Part shown: positions 18,120 through 28,337 of the stretch, in pieces
How the letters are laid out: each line of letters starts with the position of its first letter
Numbering within the stretch: the stretch's first letter is position 1
Assembly: GCF_001887595.1 (NCBI RefSeq)
Contig: NZ_CP017480.1
Location: forward strand, 682,001 to 746,000
Reading direction: 5' to 3'
Origin: Luteibacter rhizovicinus DSM 16549
Lineage (GTDB): Bacteria; Pseudomonadota; Gammaproteobacteria; Xanthomonadales; Rhodanobacteraceae
Length of the DNA: 64,000 bases
The notes under the pieces: model-generated
Told to the model about the DNA's origin: nothing
Database searches by the model: none
What the model saw: the letters and a program-made list of their open reading frames with translations, nothing else
Translations under genes and position numbers: made by a program

Positions 18120-20612
18120 ATGACGACAGGCAAGACCTCTCGACGCAAGCCGGCGGCCAGCTTCTGGCTCCCCGCCCTCGGACTCATGATCGTGACGCCC
18201 GGTTACGCCCAGGACGCGACCCCTCCCGCCGATGCGAAGCAAGCCCGGCAACTCGACCAGGTAGTCGTGACCGGCACACGCAGCACCAACCGCACCGAAG
18301 CCGAGTCATTATCGCCGATCGACGTGCTTTCACCCAAGGACCTCACGTCCTCAGGCGCCACCGATCTCGCCACCGCCCTGGGGCGCCTCCTGCCCTCCCT
18401 CGACTTCCCGCGTCCGGCGATCAACGACGGCAACGACGCCGTCCGGCCAGCCAGTCTTCGCGGCCTCTCGCCCGACGACACCCTGGTCCTCGTCGACGGC
18501 AAGCGATACCACACGTCCGCCCTGGTCAATTACAACAACTCCGTCGGCCGCGGTGCCGCGCCGGCCGATCTGAACTCCATCCCGATCTCCGCGATCGACC
18601 ACATCGAAGTCCTGCGCGACGGCGCCGCCGCACAGTACGGTTCCGATGCCATCGCAGGCGTGATCAACATCGTGCTCAAGCATGGCGCCGGCGAAGGCAA
18701 GAACAGCATCAACGTCAATGGCGGCTTGATGAGCAAGCGCGATGGCGACACCAACGGCGTCGACGGCTCGATGGGTATCGACCTTGGCGGCAAGGGCGCG
18801 GATGCGAAGGGCTGGCTGCGCGTAGCCTGGAATTACCAGGATGCGATGAACACCAACCGGCGATCGCCGCTGTCGCTGTACACGCCCGACGAAGCCGCCG
18901 ACGGCAACGTGGCGCACCAACGCTACGGCGATCCGGCGGTGAAAACCTACCAGGCGCTGACCAACTTCCAGTACGAGGTGGCGCACAACATCGACGTCTA
19001 CGGCTTCCTCACCCTGAGTCGTCGCGACGTCACCTCGAACGGCTACTACCGCGCGGCCGCGAATTCGCGCAACGTGCCGGAGGTCTATCCCAACGGCTTT
19101 CTCCCGCAGATCGTCAACCACACCAACGACACCACGGCCGTGCTCGGCGTGAAGGGTGTGACCGATGGGGGATGGCGTTGGGATGCGTCCGGCAACTACG
19201 GCATCAACAATCTCGCCTTCGACATCCAGAACAGCGTCAACACCAACCTTTACTACACGACCGGCTCGTCGCCGACGTACTTCAACGCCGGCACGTTCAA
19301 GAACTCGCAGGCCCTGGCGAACATCGACATCGGCAAGGATTTCGCGGTCGGCTGGCTGAAGAACCCGCTGACACTCGCCTTCGGTGCGGAGTATCGGAAG
19401 GAAAAATACCAGATCGATGCCGGTGATCCGACGTCGTATTTCTTCGACCAGAACACCTTCATACCCGGCACGACCACACCCTACGCGGGCGGGTCGCAGG
19501 TGTTTCCGGGTCTCTCGCCCGAAGCCGCCGGAAGTTTCACGCGCCACAGCGAAGCGCTCTACGTCGATCTCGAGAACGACATCACCGACAAGTTTTCCGC
19601 CGGCGTGGCCGGCCGCTACGAACACTACAGCGATGCGGGATCCACGCGTTCCGGAAAAATTTCCGGCCGCTACCAGTTCACGCCCGAGTTCGCTCTTCGC
19701 GGCACGATATCCAATGGCTTCCGTGCACCGTCGCTCGCGCAGCAGAATTACCAGTCGGTCGTCACCATCATCGATCCGACGACCGGCCAGCTGGCACAGA
19801 CGGGCACGTACCGCACCTCCGATCCCGCCGCGGTCGCGCTCGGTGCCAAACCGCTCAAGCCGGAGAAGTCCGCCAACTACAGTCTCGGCGCGGTGTGGGA
19901 GCCGATCGCGGATTTCAGCGCCACGCTGGATGTCTACCAGATCCGGATCTGGCACCAGATCCTCTACTCCGACACGATCAGCCTGACCGACCCGCTGCTT
20001 GCCGCGTACTTCAACAGCATCGTCCCCGGACAGCAGGTCACCGCGATCCAGTACTTCGCCAATGCCGCGGCGACGCGCACGCGCGGTGCGGACCTCGTGC
20101 TGAATTACCGGATCCAGACCAGCTCGTGGGGTCAGGTCAACCTGCTCGCCAGCGGCAACTACAACCAGGTCAAGGTGCTCTCGGTGGGTGCCACGCCGGA
20201 AGTGCTGCAAGCCAACTCCACCGATCCCATCGAACTCTTCGGTCGCTCCAGCCAGGGCATCCTGACCAAGGCAACGCCGCGCACGAAGTTCCTGTTCGGC
20301 GCGGACTGGGCCATCGCGGGCTTCAACGTGCACGGCGACCTGACGCGCTACGGCTCGGTGACCCGGGTCAATTCCGATCCGACCACCGACCAGGTGTTCT
20401 CGGCGCGGTGGCTGCTGAATACGTCGGTGGGCTACGCCATCGATGCCTGGAACTTCACCGTCGGTGTGGACAACGTCACCAACCAGTATCCGACGCGGGT
20501 GAAGGCGAACAATACCGGGGAAGACTTTGCCAGCGGGTTGCAGTACTCGGCGCTGTCGCCGTTCGGTTTCAACGGCCGCTACATGTACGCGAAGGTGGGT
20601 TTCAGGTTCTAG
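18120..20612 (+). CDS. TonB-dependent outer-membrane receptor
   Basis: This is an 830-residue TonB-dependent receptor: signal peptide to about residue 30 (TPGYAQ), TonB box DQVVVTGTR (about 46-54) and plug domain (about 60-185) with the LRDGAAAQYGSDAIAGVINI segment. A 22-strand barrel follows, ending in Phe (KVGFRF), as needed for BAM insertion. The ligand cannot be read; there is no transporter, regulator or degradative gene beside it, and its neighbours on both sides face the other way. AGGGGA lies eight bases before the ATG. The 277-base upstream region (17843-18119) holds a CCTTG-AAA-CAAGG palindrome at 17950-17962 and nothing else clear. Confidence 0.93.
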   Translation: MTTGKTSRRKPAASFWLPALGLMIVTPGYAQDATPPADAKQARQLDQVVVTGTRSTNRTEAESLSPIDVLSPKDLTSSGATDLATALGRLLPSLDFPRPAINDGNDAVRPASLRGLSPDDTLVLVDGKRYHTSALVNYNNSVGRGAAPADLNSIPISAIDHIEVLRDGAAAQYGSDAIAGVINIVLKHGAGEGKNSINVNGGLMSKRDGDTNGVDGSMGIDLGGKGADAKGWLRVAWNYQDAMNTNRRSPLSLYTPDEAADGNVAHQRYGDPAVKTYQALTNFQYEVAHNIDVYGFLTLSRRDVTSNGYYRAAANSRNVPEVYPNGFLPQIVNHTNDTTAVLGVKGVTDGGWRWDASGNYGINNLAFDIQNSVNTNLYYTTGSSPTYFNAGTFKNSQALANIDIGKDFAVGWLKNPLTLAFGAEYRKEKYQIDAGDPTSYFFDQNTFIPGTTTPYAGGSQVFPGLSPEAAGSFTRHSEALYVDLENDITDKFSAGVAGRYEHYSDAGSTRSGKISGRYQFTPEFALRGTISNGFRAPSLAQQNYQSVVTIIDPTTGQLAQTGTYRTSDPAAVALGAKPLKPEKSANYSLGAVWEPIADFSATLDVYQIRIWHQILYSDTISLTDPLLAAYFNSIVPGQQVTAIQYFANAAATRTRGADLVLNYRIQTSSWGQVNLLASGNYNQVKVLSVGATPEVLQANSTDPIELFGRSSQGILTKATPRTKFLFGADWAIAGFNVHGDLTRYGSVTRVNSDPTTDQVFSARWLLNTSVGYAIDAWNFTVGVDNVTNQYPTRVKANNTGEDFASGLQYSALSPFGFNGRYMYAKVGFRF

Positions 20613-20650
20613 GCGGTGGCTCTGTGTAGGAGCCGGACCCGTTACACCGC
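20613..20650. repeat. Hairpin between convergent genes with a REP-like head
   Basis: GCGGTG (20613-20618) pairs with CACCGC (20645-20650), and inside it GGCTC (20618-20622) pairs with GAGCC (20630-20634). The stretch GTGTAGGAGCCG (20624-20635) matches the head of the REP-like family seen at 28338. It spans the gap between the receptor and clpB and reaches into the clpB end. It may act as a bidirectional stop, but it lacks a T tract. Confidence 0.4.
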
Positions 20651-23224
20651 TTCGAAGCTCAGGTGGTTGCCGTCCGAATCCACGCGGATGGTCTGGCCGG
20701 GCGTGAACACACCCTGGAGGATCCGCTGTGCGAGCGGGTTCTCCAGTTGCTGCTGGATGGCACGCTTGAGCGGACGCGCACCGTAGACCGGATCGAAACC
20801 GGCCGAGCCGAGCAGGTCCAGTGCGCGGTCGGTGACATCGAGCCCGAGCTGGCGCTCGGCCAGACGCTTGCCCAGATAGGCCAGCTGGATACGTGCGATC
20901 GAACGGATCTGCTTCTTGTCCAGCGGACGGAAGACGACGAGATCGTCCAGGCGATTGATGAACTCGGGACGGAAGTGCGCCTGCACCACGCCTAGCACCG
21001 AGGCCTTCATCTGCATGTAGTCGGCTTCGCTGTCGCCTGCCTGCTCCTGGATCAGGTTCGATCCCAGGTTCGAGGTCATCACGATGACCGTATTGCGGAA
21101 ATCCACCGTGCGGCCCTGGCCATCCGTCAGGCGACCATCGTCGAGCACCTGCAACAGGATGTTGAACACATCCGGATGGGCCTTCTCGACTTCGTCGAGC
21201 AGGATCACGCTGTAAGGACGGCGACGAACGGCTTCGGTCAGGTACCCGCCCTCTTCATAGCCGACATAGCCCGGAGGCGCACCGACCAGGCGGCTCACCG
21301 AATGCTTCTCCATGAACTCGCTCATGTCGATGCGAATCATGGCGTCCTGCGTATCGAACAGGAAATCGGCCAGCGCCTTGCACAGCTCGGTCTTGCCGAC
21401 ACCGGTGGGACCGAGGAAGAGGAACGAGCCGTAGGGCCGGTTCGGATCGGACAGGCCTGCCCGCGCGCGACGGATCGCATCGGAAACGGCCTTTACCGCC
21501 TCTTCCTGACCGACCACGCGCGCATGCAACGCGCTTTCCATCTGCAACAGTTTTTCACGCTCGCCTTCGAGCATCTTCGCCACGGGAATACCGGTCCAGC
21601 GGGCGACCACCTCGGCGATCTCCTCGGCGGTGACGCGGTCCTGGAGCAGGGTGAAGTCCTGCTTCTCGGCTTGCTGCGCGGCGGCGAGCTGGGCCTCGAG
21701 CGCAGGGAGACGCCCGTACTGGATTTCGCTCATCGCGGCGTAATCCTGGCGCCGCTGACTCGCCTCCAGGTCGAGACGCGCGGCTTCGATCTGCTCCTTG
21801 ACCTTGGTCGTGCCCTGAAGCATGGCCTTTTCCGACTTCCACACCTCGTTGAGGTCGGAGAACTCGCGGTCGAGCTTTTCGATGTCGGATTCGAGCGTGG
21901 CAAGGCGCTGCTTCGATTCGTCGTCCTGCTCCTTCTTCAGCATCTCGCGCTGGATCTTGAGCTGGATGAGGCGGCGCTCGAGACGGTCGAGCTCTTCCGG
22001 CTTGGAATCGATCTCCATGCGGATACGCGACGCGGCCTCATCCATCAGGTCGATGGCCTTGTCCGGCAGCTGGCGATCGGGGATGTAGCGCGCGGAAAGC
22101 GTGGCCGCGGCGACGATGGCCGGGTCGGTGATTTCCACGCCGTGATGCACGGCATAGCGCTCTTTCAGGCCGCGCAGGATCGCGATCGTGTCCTCGACGC
22201 TCGGCTCACCTACGTAGACCTTCTGGAAACGGCGTTCGAGCGCCGCGTCCTTCTCGACATACTTGCGGTATTCGTCGAGCGTGGTCGCACCGATGCAGTG
22301 CAGCTCACCGCGAGCGAGCGCGGGCTTGAGCATGTTGCCGGCATCCATCGCACCATCGGCCTTGCCGGCGCCGACCATCGTGTGCAGTTCGTCGATGAAC
22401 AGGATCACCCGACCCTCCTGCTTGGAGAGATCGTTGAGCACGTTTTTCAGGCGCTCCTCGAATTCGCCGCGGAACTTCGCGCCGGCAATAAGGGCACCCA
22501 TGTCGAGCGAGAGCACCCGCTTGTCGCGCAGGCCTTCGGGGACCTCGCCATTGACGATGCGCTGGGCGAGACCTTCGACGATCGCCGTCTTGCCCACGCC
22601 AGGCTCGCCGATCAACACCGGGTTGTTCTTGGTGCGTCGCTGCAGGACCTGGATGGTGCGACGAATCTCCTCGTCACGACCGATCACCGGATCGAGCTTG
22701 CCGACCTCGGCGCGCTCGGTCAGGTCGATGGTGTACTTCTCCAGCGCCTGGCGCTGCTCTTCGGCATTCTCCGACTGCACTTTTTCGCCGCCACGCAGCT
22801 TGTCGATCGCCGATTCCAGTCGCTCCTTCGTCGCGCCGGCCGCCTTCAGGGCACCGCCGACTTCGCCGCGATCCTCGAGCAGGGCGAGCACGAAGAGTTC
22901 GCTGGCGATGAACTGGTCGCCACGCTGCTGGGCGAGTTTGTCCGTCAGGTTGAGCACCCGGTTGAGGTCGTTGCCGAGGTTGATGTTGCCTTCCTCACCC
23001 GACACACGGGGCAGCCGGTCGAGTATCTCGCCCACGCGCTGGCGCAGGGCCGGCACGTTGACCTGGGCTTGCGTCAGCAGCGGTCCGGTCGACCCGCCCT
23101 GCTGGTCGAGAAGCGCGGCCAGGACGTGGGCGGGCTCGAGCATGTTGTTGTCACGGCCCACGGCCAGCGACTGGGCGTCGGCCAGCGCTTGCTGGAATCG
23201 CGACGTGAGTTTATCCATACGCAT
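20642..23224 (-). CDS. clpB: ATP-dependent disaggregase ClpB
   Basis: ClpB rescues aggregated proteins with DnaK. The 860-residue product has the N-terminal repeat domain (1-145), NBD1 with Walker [14 protein letters not shown] (about 205-217), the long coiled-coil middle domain (about 410-525) and NBD2 with [15 protein letters not shown] (about 605). No ClpP-binding loop tripeptide is expected in ClpB. I start at ATG 23224 ([10 protein letters not shown]), matching E. coli MRLDRLTNKF. GGGAGAA lies about eight bases upstream; a TTG at 23239 is rejected. Confidence 0.96.
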   Translation of the reverse strand: MRMDKLTSRFQQALADAQSLAVGRDNNMLEPAHVLAALLDQQGGSTGPLLTQAQVNVPALRQRVGEILDRLPRVSGEEGNINLGNDLNRVLNLTDKLAQQRGDQFIASELFVLALLEDRGEVGGALKAAGATKERLESAIDKLRGGEKVQSENAEEQRQALEKYTIDLTERAEVGKLDPVIGRDEEIRRTIQVLQRRTKNNPVLIGEPGVGKTAIVEGLAQRIVNGEVPEGLRDKRVLSLDMGALIAGAKFRGEFEERLKNVLNDLSKQEGRVILFIDELHTMVGAGKADGAMDAGNMLKPALARGELHCIGATTLDEYRKYVEKDAALERRFQKVYVGEPSVEDTIAILRGLKERYAVHHGVEITDPAIVAAATLSARYIPDRQLPDKAIDLMDEAASRIRMEIDSKPEELDRLERRLIQLKIQREMLKKEQDDESKQRLATLESDIEKLDREFSDLNEVWKSEKAMLQGTTKVKEQIEAARLDLEASQRRQDYAAMSEIQYGRLPALEAQLAAAQQAEKQDFTLLQDRVTAEEIAEVVARWTGIPVAKMLEGEREKLLQMESALHARVVGQEEAVKAVSDAIRRARAGLSDPNRPYGSFLFLGPTGVGKTELCKALADFLFDTQDAMIRIDMSEFMEKHSVSRLVGAPPGYVGYEEGGYLTEAVRRRPYSVILLDEVEKAHPDVFNILLQVLDDGRLTDGQGRTVDFRNTVIVMTSNLGSNLIQEQAGDSEADYMQMKASVLGVVQAHFRPEFINRLDDLVVFRPLDKKQIRSIARIQLAYLGKRLAERQLGLDVTDRALDLLGSAGFDPVYGARPLKRAIQQQLENPLAQRILQGVFTPGQTIRVDSDGNHLSFEAV

Positions 23225-23289
23225 CGATGGTTCTCCCAAAGGTGTTGGCGCGCCCCGGGCCCTCCCCGCGACCGCCTCTGGCCAAACAG

Positions 23290-23315
23290 ATGCGGGTGAA
23301 AGCCTGCACCTTCAA
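23290..23315 (-). promoter_or_regulatory. Candidate heat-shock (sigma-32) promoter for clpB
   Basis: On the minus strand TTGAAG (23315-23310) and CCCGCAT (23296-23290) are separated by 13 bases. This is close to the sigma-32 pattern TTGAAA-N13-CCCCAT. It would give a leader of roughly 60 bases before clpB, a gene normally under sigma-32. It was found by eye only. Confidence 0.4.
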
Positions 23316-23404
23316 CGGTGAAGATCGGGCGCAGCATGGACTTCCTCCGCTTTTTTCACACCCCACCCGGCATCCTCGGCTGATCGCCGCCCCATGGAGC
23401 CATC

Positions 23405-24190
23405 GTGACAGCCAGCCGCGACACCTTGCCCCGCCCGGACCCGGGCCTGATCGACGCCGATACCGCCCTTTTCCTGGACGCGGACGGCACCCTGCTTGCC
23501 TTCGCCGATGACCCCGAGGGCGTGGCCCTGGCTCCGGGTCTGCTGGATACGCTCGATGCGATTCACACCGCGCTCGGTGGCGCGATGGCCCTGGTGAGTG
23601 GCCGGGCGATCGGCGGACTGGACCAGATCTTCGGCCGCCCACGCTGGGCCGCCGCCGGCCAACACGGCATGGAACGACGCGACGCGACGGGCCGGGTGAT
23701 CACGGTTCCGGTCGACCCGGCGGAACTGGCGCGGTTACGTGAAACGGTCCACGGGGTGGGTGCCGAGCTGCCGGGTGTACGCGTCGAGGACAAGAGCTGG
23801 TCGGTCGCGCTGCATTGCCGTGAACGCCCCGACTATGAGCCCGAACTGGCCCGCCGCGCACCGGAAATCGCCGCGCGATTCCCCGGCTTCGAATTGCAGC
23901 CGGGGAGCTATGTGTTCGAGTTCAAGCCGCGGGGCATGGACAAGGGCGTGGCGGTGGCCTCGTTTCTCGACGAAGCCCCGTTCCACGGCCGCCGTCCGGT
24001 GTATCTCGGTGACGACCTGACCGACGAGCACGCTTTTATTTACGTCAACGCCCGCGACGGCGCATCCGTTCGCATCGGCGCAAGAACACCGTCACAAGCG
24101 ACGTTCACATTGTCTAGCCCGGCCGACGTCCATGCTTGGCTGGATTCCGTGAAAGCCAGGCTGACGCAAGGAGCCGCAAGCGCAACATGA
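23405..24190 (+). CDS. otsB: Trehalose-6-phosphate phosphatase OtsB
   Basis: OtsB dephosphorylates trehalose-6-phosphate to trehalose. The 261-residue HAD-superfamily protein has motif I FLDADGTLLAF (nucleophile and acid Asp pair, about 22-32), motif II LVSGRAIGGL near 63, and the C-terminal metal motif YLGDDLTDEHAF near 200. It starts with GTG at 23405, with GGAG five bases upstream. Its TGA overlaps the otsA ATG (ATGA), so the pair is translationally coupled. Confidence 0.93.
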   Translation: MTASRDTLPRPDPGLIDADTALFLDADGTLLAFADDPEGVALAPGLLDTLDAIHTALGGAMALVSGRAIGGLDQIFGRPRWAAAGQHGMERRDATGRVITVPVDPAELARLRETVHGVGAELPGVRVEDKSWSVALHCRERPDYEPELARRAPEIAARFPGFELQPGSYVFEFKPRGMDKGVAVASFLDEAPFHGRRPVYLGDDLTDEHAFIYVNARDGASVRIGARTPSQATFTLSSPADVHAWLDSVKARLTQGAASAT

Positions 24191-25602
24191 GCCGACTAGT
24201 CGTCATTTCCAATCGCGTCGCGCTGCCCAAGCAGACGCAAACCGGCGGGTTGGCGTCCGCCATGAATGCGGCGCTGCAGGAAATGGGCGGCCTGTGGTTC
24301 GGCTGGAGCGGCAACATCGCCGCCGAGACCGGCAAGGAATTGCACGAGGTCTCCGACGGACACATCGACTACGCCACGATCGACATGTCCAAGGCGGACC
24401 ATGACGACTACTACAGTGGCTTCGCCAATCGTGCGCTCTGGCCGCTCTTTCACTATCGTGCCGACCTCGTCGACTACCGTCGCGACCATCTCGAAGGTTA
24501 CCTACGGGTCAACCGCATCTTCGCCAAGCGCGTGGCGAAGCTGCTCAAGAAAGACGACATCATCTGGGTCCACGACTACCACCTGATTCCGCTGGCGGCG
24601 ATGCTGCGCGAGCTCGGTGTCGAGAACCGGATCGGTTTCTTCCTGCATACGCCGCTGCCGGCAGCGGGCCTGTTGATCACCCTGCCCCGTCATCGCGAGT
24701 TGCTCGAGCCGCTGGCTTCGTACGATCTGGTGGGTCTGCATACGCAACGCGACGTGCGCGCCCTCGAGGACTATTTCCTCCACGAACTGGGTGCGGCGAT
24801 GCGCACGGGCGGTCGCATCCGCGCGGCCAATGGGCGCATCTTCCGCGCCGGCGTATTCCCCATCAGCATCGACACGGCCGAAGCCGTCGAGCTGGCCCAC
24901 CGTGCGGAAGACAGCGGTGCGGTCGCCAAGCTCCGGGCCAGCGTCGACGATCGCTCGCTGATCATTGGTGTGGACCGGCTGGATTATTCGAAAGGCCTGC
25001 CCGAGCGCTTCGAGGGCTTCGCGCGCCTGCTTCGCGATTACAAGGAGATGCGCGGTCGCGTCTCGCTGCTGCAGATCGCCCCGCCGTCCCGCTCGGACGT
25101 GCCCGAATACCGCTCACTGCGCCGTGAGCTGGAGCGCAGCGCCGGCCACATCAACGGCCAGTACGCCGAGCCGGATTGGGTACCGATCCGCTACGTAAAC
25201 AAGTCCTTTGCCCACAAAGTGCTGGCGGGCTACTTTCGCGTGGCCAAGGTCGGCCTGGTGACGCCTCTGCGCGATGGCATGAACCTGGTCGCCAAGGAAT
25301 ACGTGGCCTGCCAGGATCCACAGGACCCCGGCGTCCTCGTCCTGTCCCGCTTCGCCGGGGCCGCCCAGGAGCTCGACGCGGCCCTGCTGGTCAACCCGTC
25401 GGACCTCGATGAAGTCTCCGAGGCCCTCAAGCGGGCCCTGGAAATGCCATTAAAGGAGCGGCGGATGCGCTGGCAGTCGATGATGGACGTGCTCGAACGC
25501 AACGACATCACCACCTGGCGCAACGCCTTCCTGCACGCCCTGACCGAGCCGCCCAAGGTGAAGCCGGAAATCTACGTGCAGACGCCGATGACGGCGCCCT
25601 AG
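24187..25602 (+). CDS. otsA: Alpha,alpha-trehalose-phosphate synthase OtsA
   Basis: OtsA is a GT20 glycosyltransferase that joins UDP-glucose and glucose-6-phosphate. The 471-residue product starts MSRLVVISNRV. It carries the substrate-binding WVHDYHLIPLAAMLRELG block (about 126), VDRLDYSKGLPERF (about 264) and PLRDGMNLVAKEYVA (about 360), all diagnostic. Length equals that of E. coli OtsA (474). Together with otsB it supplies trehalose for osmotic and desiccation stress. The stop shares a CTAG with the stop of the convergent pgeF. Confidence 0.96.
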   Translation: MSRLVVISNRVALPKQTQTGGLASAMNAALQEMGGLWFGWSGNIAAETGKELHEVSDGHIDYATIDMSKADHDDYYSGFANRALWPLFHYRADLVDYRRDHLEGYLRVNRIFAKRVAKLLKKDDIIWVHDYHLIPLAAMLRELGVENRIGFFLHTPLPAAGLLITLPRHRELLEPLASYDLVGLHTQRDVRALEDYFLHELGAAMRTGGRIRAANGRIFRAGVFPISIDTAEAVELAHRAEDSGAVAKLRASVDDRSLIIGVDRLDYSKGLPERFEGFARLLRDYKEMRGRVSLLQIAPPSRSDVPEYRSLRRELERSAGHINGQYAEPDWVPIRYVNKSFAHKVLAGYFRVAKVGLVTPLRDGMNLVAKEYVACQDPQDPGVLVLSRFAGAAQELDAALLVNPSDLDEVSEALKRALEMPLKERRMRWQSMMDVLERNDITTWRNAFLHALTEPPKVKPEIYVQTPMTAP

Positions 25603-26336
25603 GCTCCGGTCCAGATCAGCGAGGCAAAACGCCCGCTGTTGGCACCATCGCGGCGATACGAATAGAGCCGTTCATCGGTAAGGGTGTCGAAGCCTCCGCC
25701 GGACACCTGCGCGACACCGACCTGGGCCAGGCGGCGCCTCGCGAGAGCGTAGAGATCGCAGTGCCAGTGACCCGGCCGGGTCGAAGCGAAGGCCTGTGCC
25801 GCGCCGTCGTCGCCATCGACGAAAGCCGCACGGACCTCCTCACCCACCTCATACGACGACGCGCCGATTGCCGGCCCCAGCCAGGCCTGGATGCCGTCGG
25901 CCGCCATGGCCGTCACCGTGTTTTCCAGTACCCCTGCCGCCAGCCCACGCCAGCCGGCATGGGCCGCGCCGATCGTCTGACCATCGGCCGAGACGAAGAG
26001 CACCGGCAGGCAGTCCGCCGTGAGGATGGCGAGCACCTGGCCCGGCCCCCGCGCGACCGAGGCATCCGCCACCGGCTCGTCGTCGCCGGCAGCGCAGGCA
26101 TCCGCCACGGCGATGCCGTGGACCTGTCGCAACCAGCGCGGAGGCGCTGGCAGGGCCAGGGCCTCCGTCAGCGACCGCCGGTTGACCTCGACCGCGGCGA
26201 CGTCGTCGCCCGAGCGCAGACCCAGGTTCAGCCTGTCGTACGGGGACTCAGAAACGCCGGGGCCCCGCCGTGTGGAGACGGCGGCGCCGATGCCGGCCGG
26301 CGCCTTCCAGTCAGGAACGATCCAGTCGGCACCCAC
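25599..26336 (-). CDS. pgeF: Peptidoglycan editing factor PgeF (YfiH, DUF152)
   Basis: PgeF is a Cu/Zn-dependent cytoplasmic hydrolase that removes L-Ser wrongly placed in UDP-MurNAc precursors; homologues have laccase or purine-nucleoside activity. The 245-residue product has the metal-site motifs: His in LRQVHGIAV, Cys in TADCLPVLF and His in AAHAGWRGLAAG. I place the start at GTG 26336, with GAGGA six to seven bases upstream; a TTG at 26342 would overlap the rluD stop as TTGA and is possible. It follows rluD as in many gammaproteobacteria. Confidence 0.9.
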   Translation of the reverse strand: MGADWIVPDWKAPAGIGAAVSTRRGPGVSESPYDRLNLGLRSGDDVAAVEVNRRSLTEALALPAPPRWLRQVHGIAVADACAAGDDEPVADASVARGPGQVLAILTADCLPVLFVSADGQTIGAAHAGWRGLAAGVLENTVTAMAADGIQAWLGPAIGASSYEVGEEVRAAFVDGDDGAAQAFASTRPGHWHCDLYALARRRLAQVGVAQVSGGGFDTLTDERLYSYRRDGANSGRFASLIWTGA

Positions 26337-26338
26337 CG

Positions 26339-27313
26339 TCAATCCTCGATCGGATGGAGCACGGTATCGGCGCGAAGCGCCTCGATCAGGGCGTCCTGGT
26401 CGGCCGGACGCGGCGAGTCGAACTCGAGGTACTCGCCGGTGATCGGGTGGTCGAAACCCAGTTTTTCCGCATGCAGCGCCTGACGACGGAAGCCGCGCAG
26501 GGCATCAATGAGCTCCTGGCTCGCCCCGCGCGGAAGGCGCAGGCCATTGCCATAAAGCTGGTCGCCGACGAGGGGATGGCCGATATGGGCCATGTGCACG
26601 CGGATCTGATGGGTACGCCCCGTCTCCAGATTGCACTGGATGAGGCTATGGGCCCGAAAGCGCTCACGGACACGGTAATGCGTCACCGACTCCTTACCGC
26701 CATCGATCACGTCGCGAACGCCCTGCTTGAGCCGGTCGTGCTGGTGACGTCCGATAGGCTCGTCGACGGTGCCACCGGCGACCATCGTCCCTAGCACCAC
26801 CGCTTCGTACTGGCGGCGGACCTCGTGCAGCGAGAGCATTTCCACCAGCCGCGTATGCGCCGCAAGGGTCTTGGCGACCACCATCAGCCCCGCCGTGTCC
26901 TTGTCCAGGCGGTGCACGATGCCGCCACGCGGCAGCTCCGCCAGGCCTGGATTGTGGTGCAGGAGAGCGTTGAGCATCGTCCCGGTGGGGTTGCCGGCAC
27001 CCGGATGAACGACCAGCCCCATCGGCTTGTCGACCACCATCAGATCGTTGTCCTCGAAGCGGATGTCCAGGGCGATATCCTCGGCCTGGGCGTGGACTTC
27101 GTTCTCCAGCTCCGCCTCCAGCTCGACCTTCTCACCGCCCCGGACCAGCTGCCGCGGCGCGGCGCGGGCCCCGTCCAGCAACACTTTGCCGTCCTTGATC
27201 CACCCGGAGAGGCGGGATCGGGAATAATCGGGGAACATCTCGGCCACGGTCTGGTCGAAACGCCGTCCAGCGGCCGTTACCGGCACAATGGCTTCATGTC
27301 GTAACGTCGTCAT
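26339..27313 (-). CDS. rluD: 23S rRNA pseudouridine(1911/1915/1917) synthase RluD
   Basis: RluD isomerises three uridines in helix 69 of 23S rRNA. The 324-residue product has an N-terminal S4 domain (about 15-75) and the RluA-family catalytic motif GGIVHRLDKDTAGLMVVAK (catalytic Asp near 140). The later TGRTHQIRVHMAHIGHP block is also present. It is divergent from bamD, the classic bamD/rluD arrangement, separated by 69 bases that must hold both promoters. Confidence 0.95.
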   Translation of the reverse strand: MTTLRHEAIVPVTAAGRRFDQTVAEMFPDYSRSRLSGWIKDGKVLLDGARAAPRQLVRGGEKVELEAELENEVHAQAEDIALDIRFEDNDLMVVDKPMGLVVHPGAGNPTGTMLNALLHHNPGLAELPRGGIVHRLDKDTAGLMVVAKTLAAHTRLVEMLSLHEVRRQYEAVVLGTMVAGGTVDEPIGRHQHDRLKQGVRDVIDGGKESVTHYRVRERFRAHSLIQCNLETGRTHQIRVHMAHIGHPLVGDQLYGNGLRLPRGASQELIDALRGFRRQALHAEKLGFDHPITGEYLEFDSPRPADQDALIEALRADTVLHPIED

Positions 27314-27382
27314 ACCGCCCCGCCCGGCCCATGGCCGGTTTCGGCTATCATGCCTTTTCGCTCAAGCATCCGAACTCTCTCA

Positions 27383-28210
27383 ATGCGTGTAACTAAGATC
27401 ACCATTCTGCTCGTCCTCGCCCTGTCGATGAGCGCCTGCTCGATGTTTCGCAGCAAAAAGGAGACGATCGACACGATGCCGGAAGACCGGCTTTTTGCCA
27501 CGGCTCACAATTCGCTGGAATATTCGGACTATTCGGCCGCCGAAAAGGGCTATCAGCGCCTGATTGCGCGCTTCCCGTCCGGTGACGTCAATGAGCAGGC
27601 CCAGATCGAACTGGCCTACGCGCAGTACAAAGACAACAAGCCGGATGACGCGTACTCCACGATTAATCGCTTCATCAAGACGTTTCCGACTCACAAGCAT
27701 GCAGATTATGCCTATTACCTGCGCGGCATGATCAATTTCGATCGTACCGGTGGCCTGATCGAGCGTTACCTGCAGCGTGGAAACTCGGCATCGACCCGTC
27801 GCGACCAGGGTTTCAACCTGACCTCGTTCGACGATTTCAGCCAGCTCACCCGCCGCTACCCGAACAGCGCCTACGCCACGGACGCGCGCCAGCGCATGAT
27901 CTTCCTGCGTAACCAGCTGGCTCAGTTCGAGGTCAACGTGGCCGAGTACTACCTGCGCACGAAGTCGTATATCGCCTCGGCGGACCGCGCCCAGTACGTG
28001 ATCGAGCACTACCAGCAGTCGCCGGAAACGGCCGATGCCCTGGCGATCCTGACACGCAGCTACCTGGCCCTCGACCGCAAGCCGCTGGCCGAGCAGAGCC
28101 GCAAGGTGCTGGCCCTGAACTACCCGAACCATCCCTACCTGACCGATGACTCGTGGCCGCACAGCCCGTCGATCTGGCGCAAGGCGATCCCGTTCTCGGG
28201 TCACCATTGA
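27383..28210 (+). CDS. bamD: Outer-membrane assembly lipoprotein BamD
   Basis: BamD is the essential lipoprotein partner of BamA. The 275-residue product has a lipoprotein signal with lipobox SMSAC (Cys about residue 18) and five TPR-like repeats (for example AEKGYQRLIARFPSGDVNEQ). I chose ATG 27383 because the signal then starts cleanly as MRVTKITILLVLALSMSAC; an ATG at 27350 would add 11 polar residues before it. A strong terminator follows 24 bases downstream. Confidence 0.94.
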   Translation: MRVTKITILLVLALSMSACSMFRSKKETIDTMPEDRLFATAHNSLEYSDYSAAEKGYQRLIARFPSGDVNEQAQIELAYAQYKDNKPDDAYSTINRFIKTFPTHKHADYAYYLRGMINFDRTGGLIERYLQRGNSASTRRDQGFNLTSFDDFSQLTRRYPNSAYATDARQRMIFLRNQLAQFEVNVAEYYLRTKSYIASADRAQYVIEHYQQSPETADALAILTRSYLALDRKPLAEQSRKVLALNYPNHPYLTDDSWPHSPSIWRKAIPFSGHH

Positions 28211-28233
28211 TCGGTTGATGGTTTGATCAGACG

Positions 28234-28262
28234 AAAAAGCCGGCGAAAGCCGGCTTTTTTTT
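28234..28262 (+). terminator. Intrinsic terminator after bamD
   Basis: AAAAAGCCGGC (28234-28244) and GCCGGCTTTTT (28249-28259) form an 11-bp stem with a GAAA loop, followed by more T. The A tract on the other arm makes it usable in both directions, so it could also stop transcripts coming from nadE. Confidence 0.9.
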
Positions 28263-28337
28263 GTGTTGAGGCGCTTGGGGCGGGCTCGCCTTCGGCATTG
28301 CGTTGGGCTCGTCGCTCGCGGGCGCGACGCAAGCTTT

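Noticed and set aside
18351..20333. A 660-codon minus-strand open frame opposite the TonB receptor.
   Set aside because: Same mirror-frame effect; the plus strand encodes a complete receptor with TonB box and terminal Phe.
21176..23299. A 707-codon plus-strand open frame opposite clpB.
   Set aside because: The minus strand encodes a full-length ClpB with all motifs; the plus product resembles no protein and has biased shadow composition.
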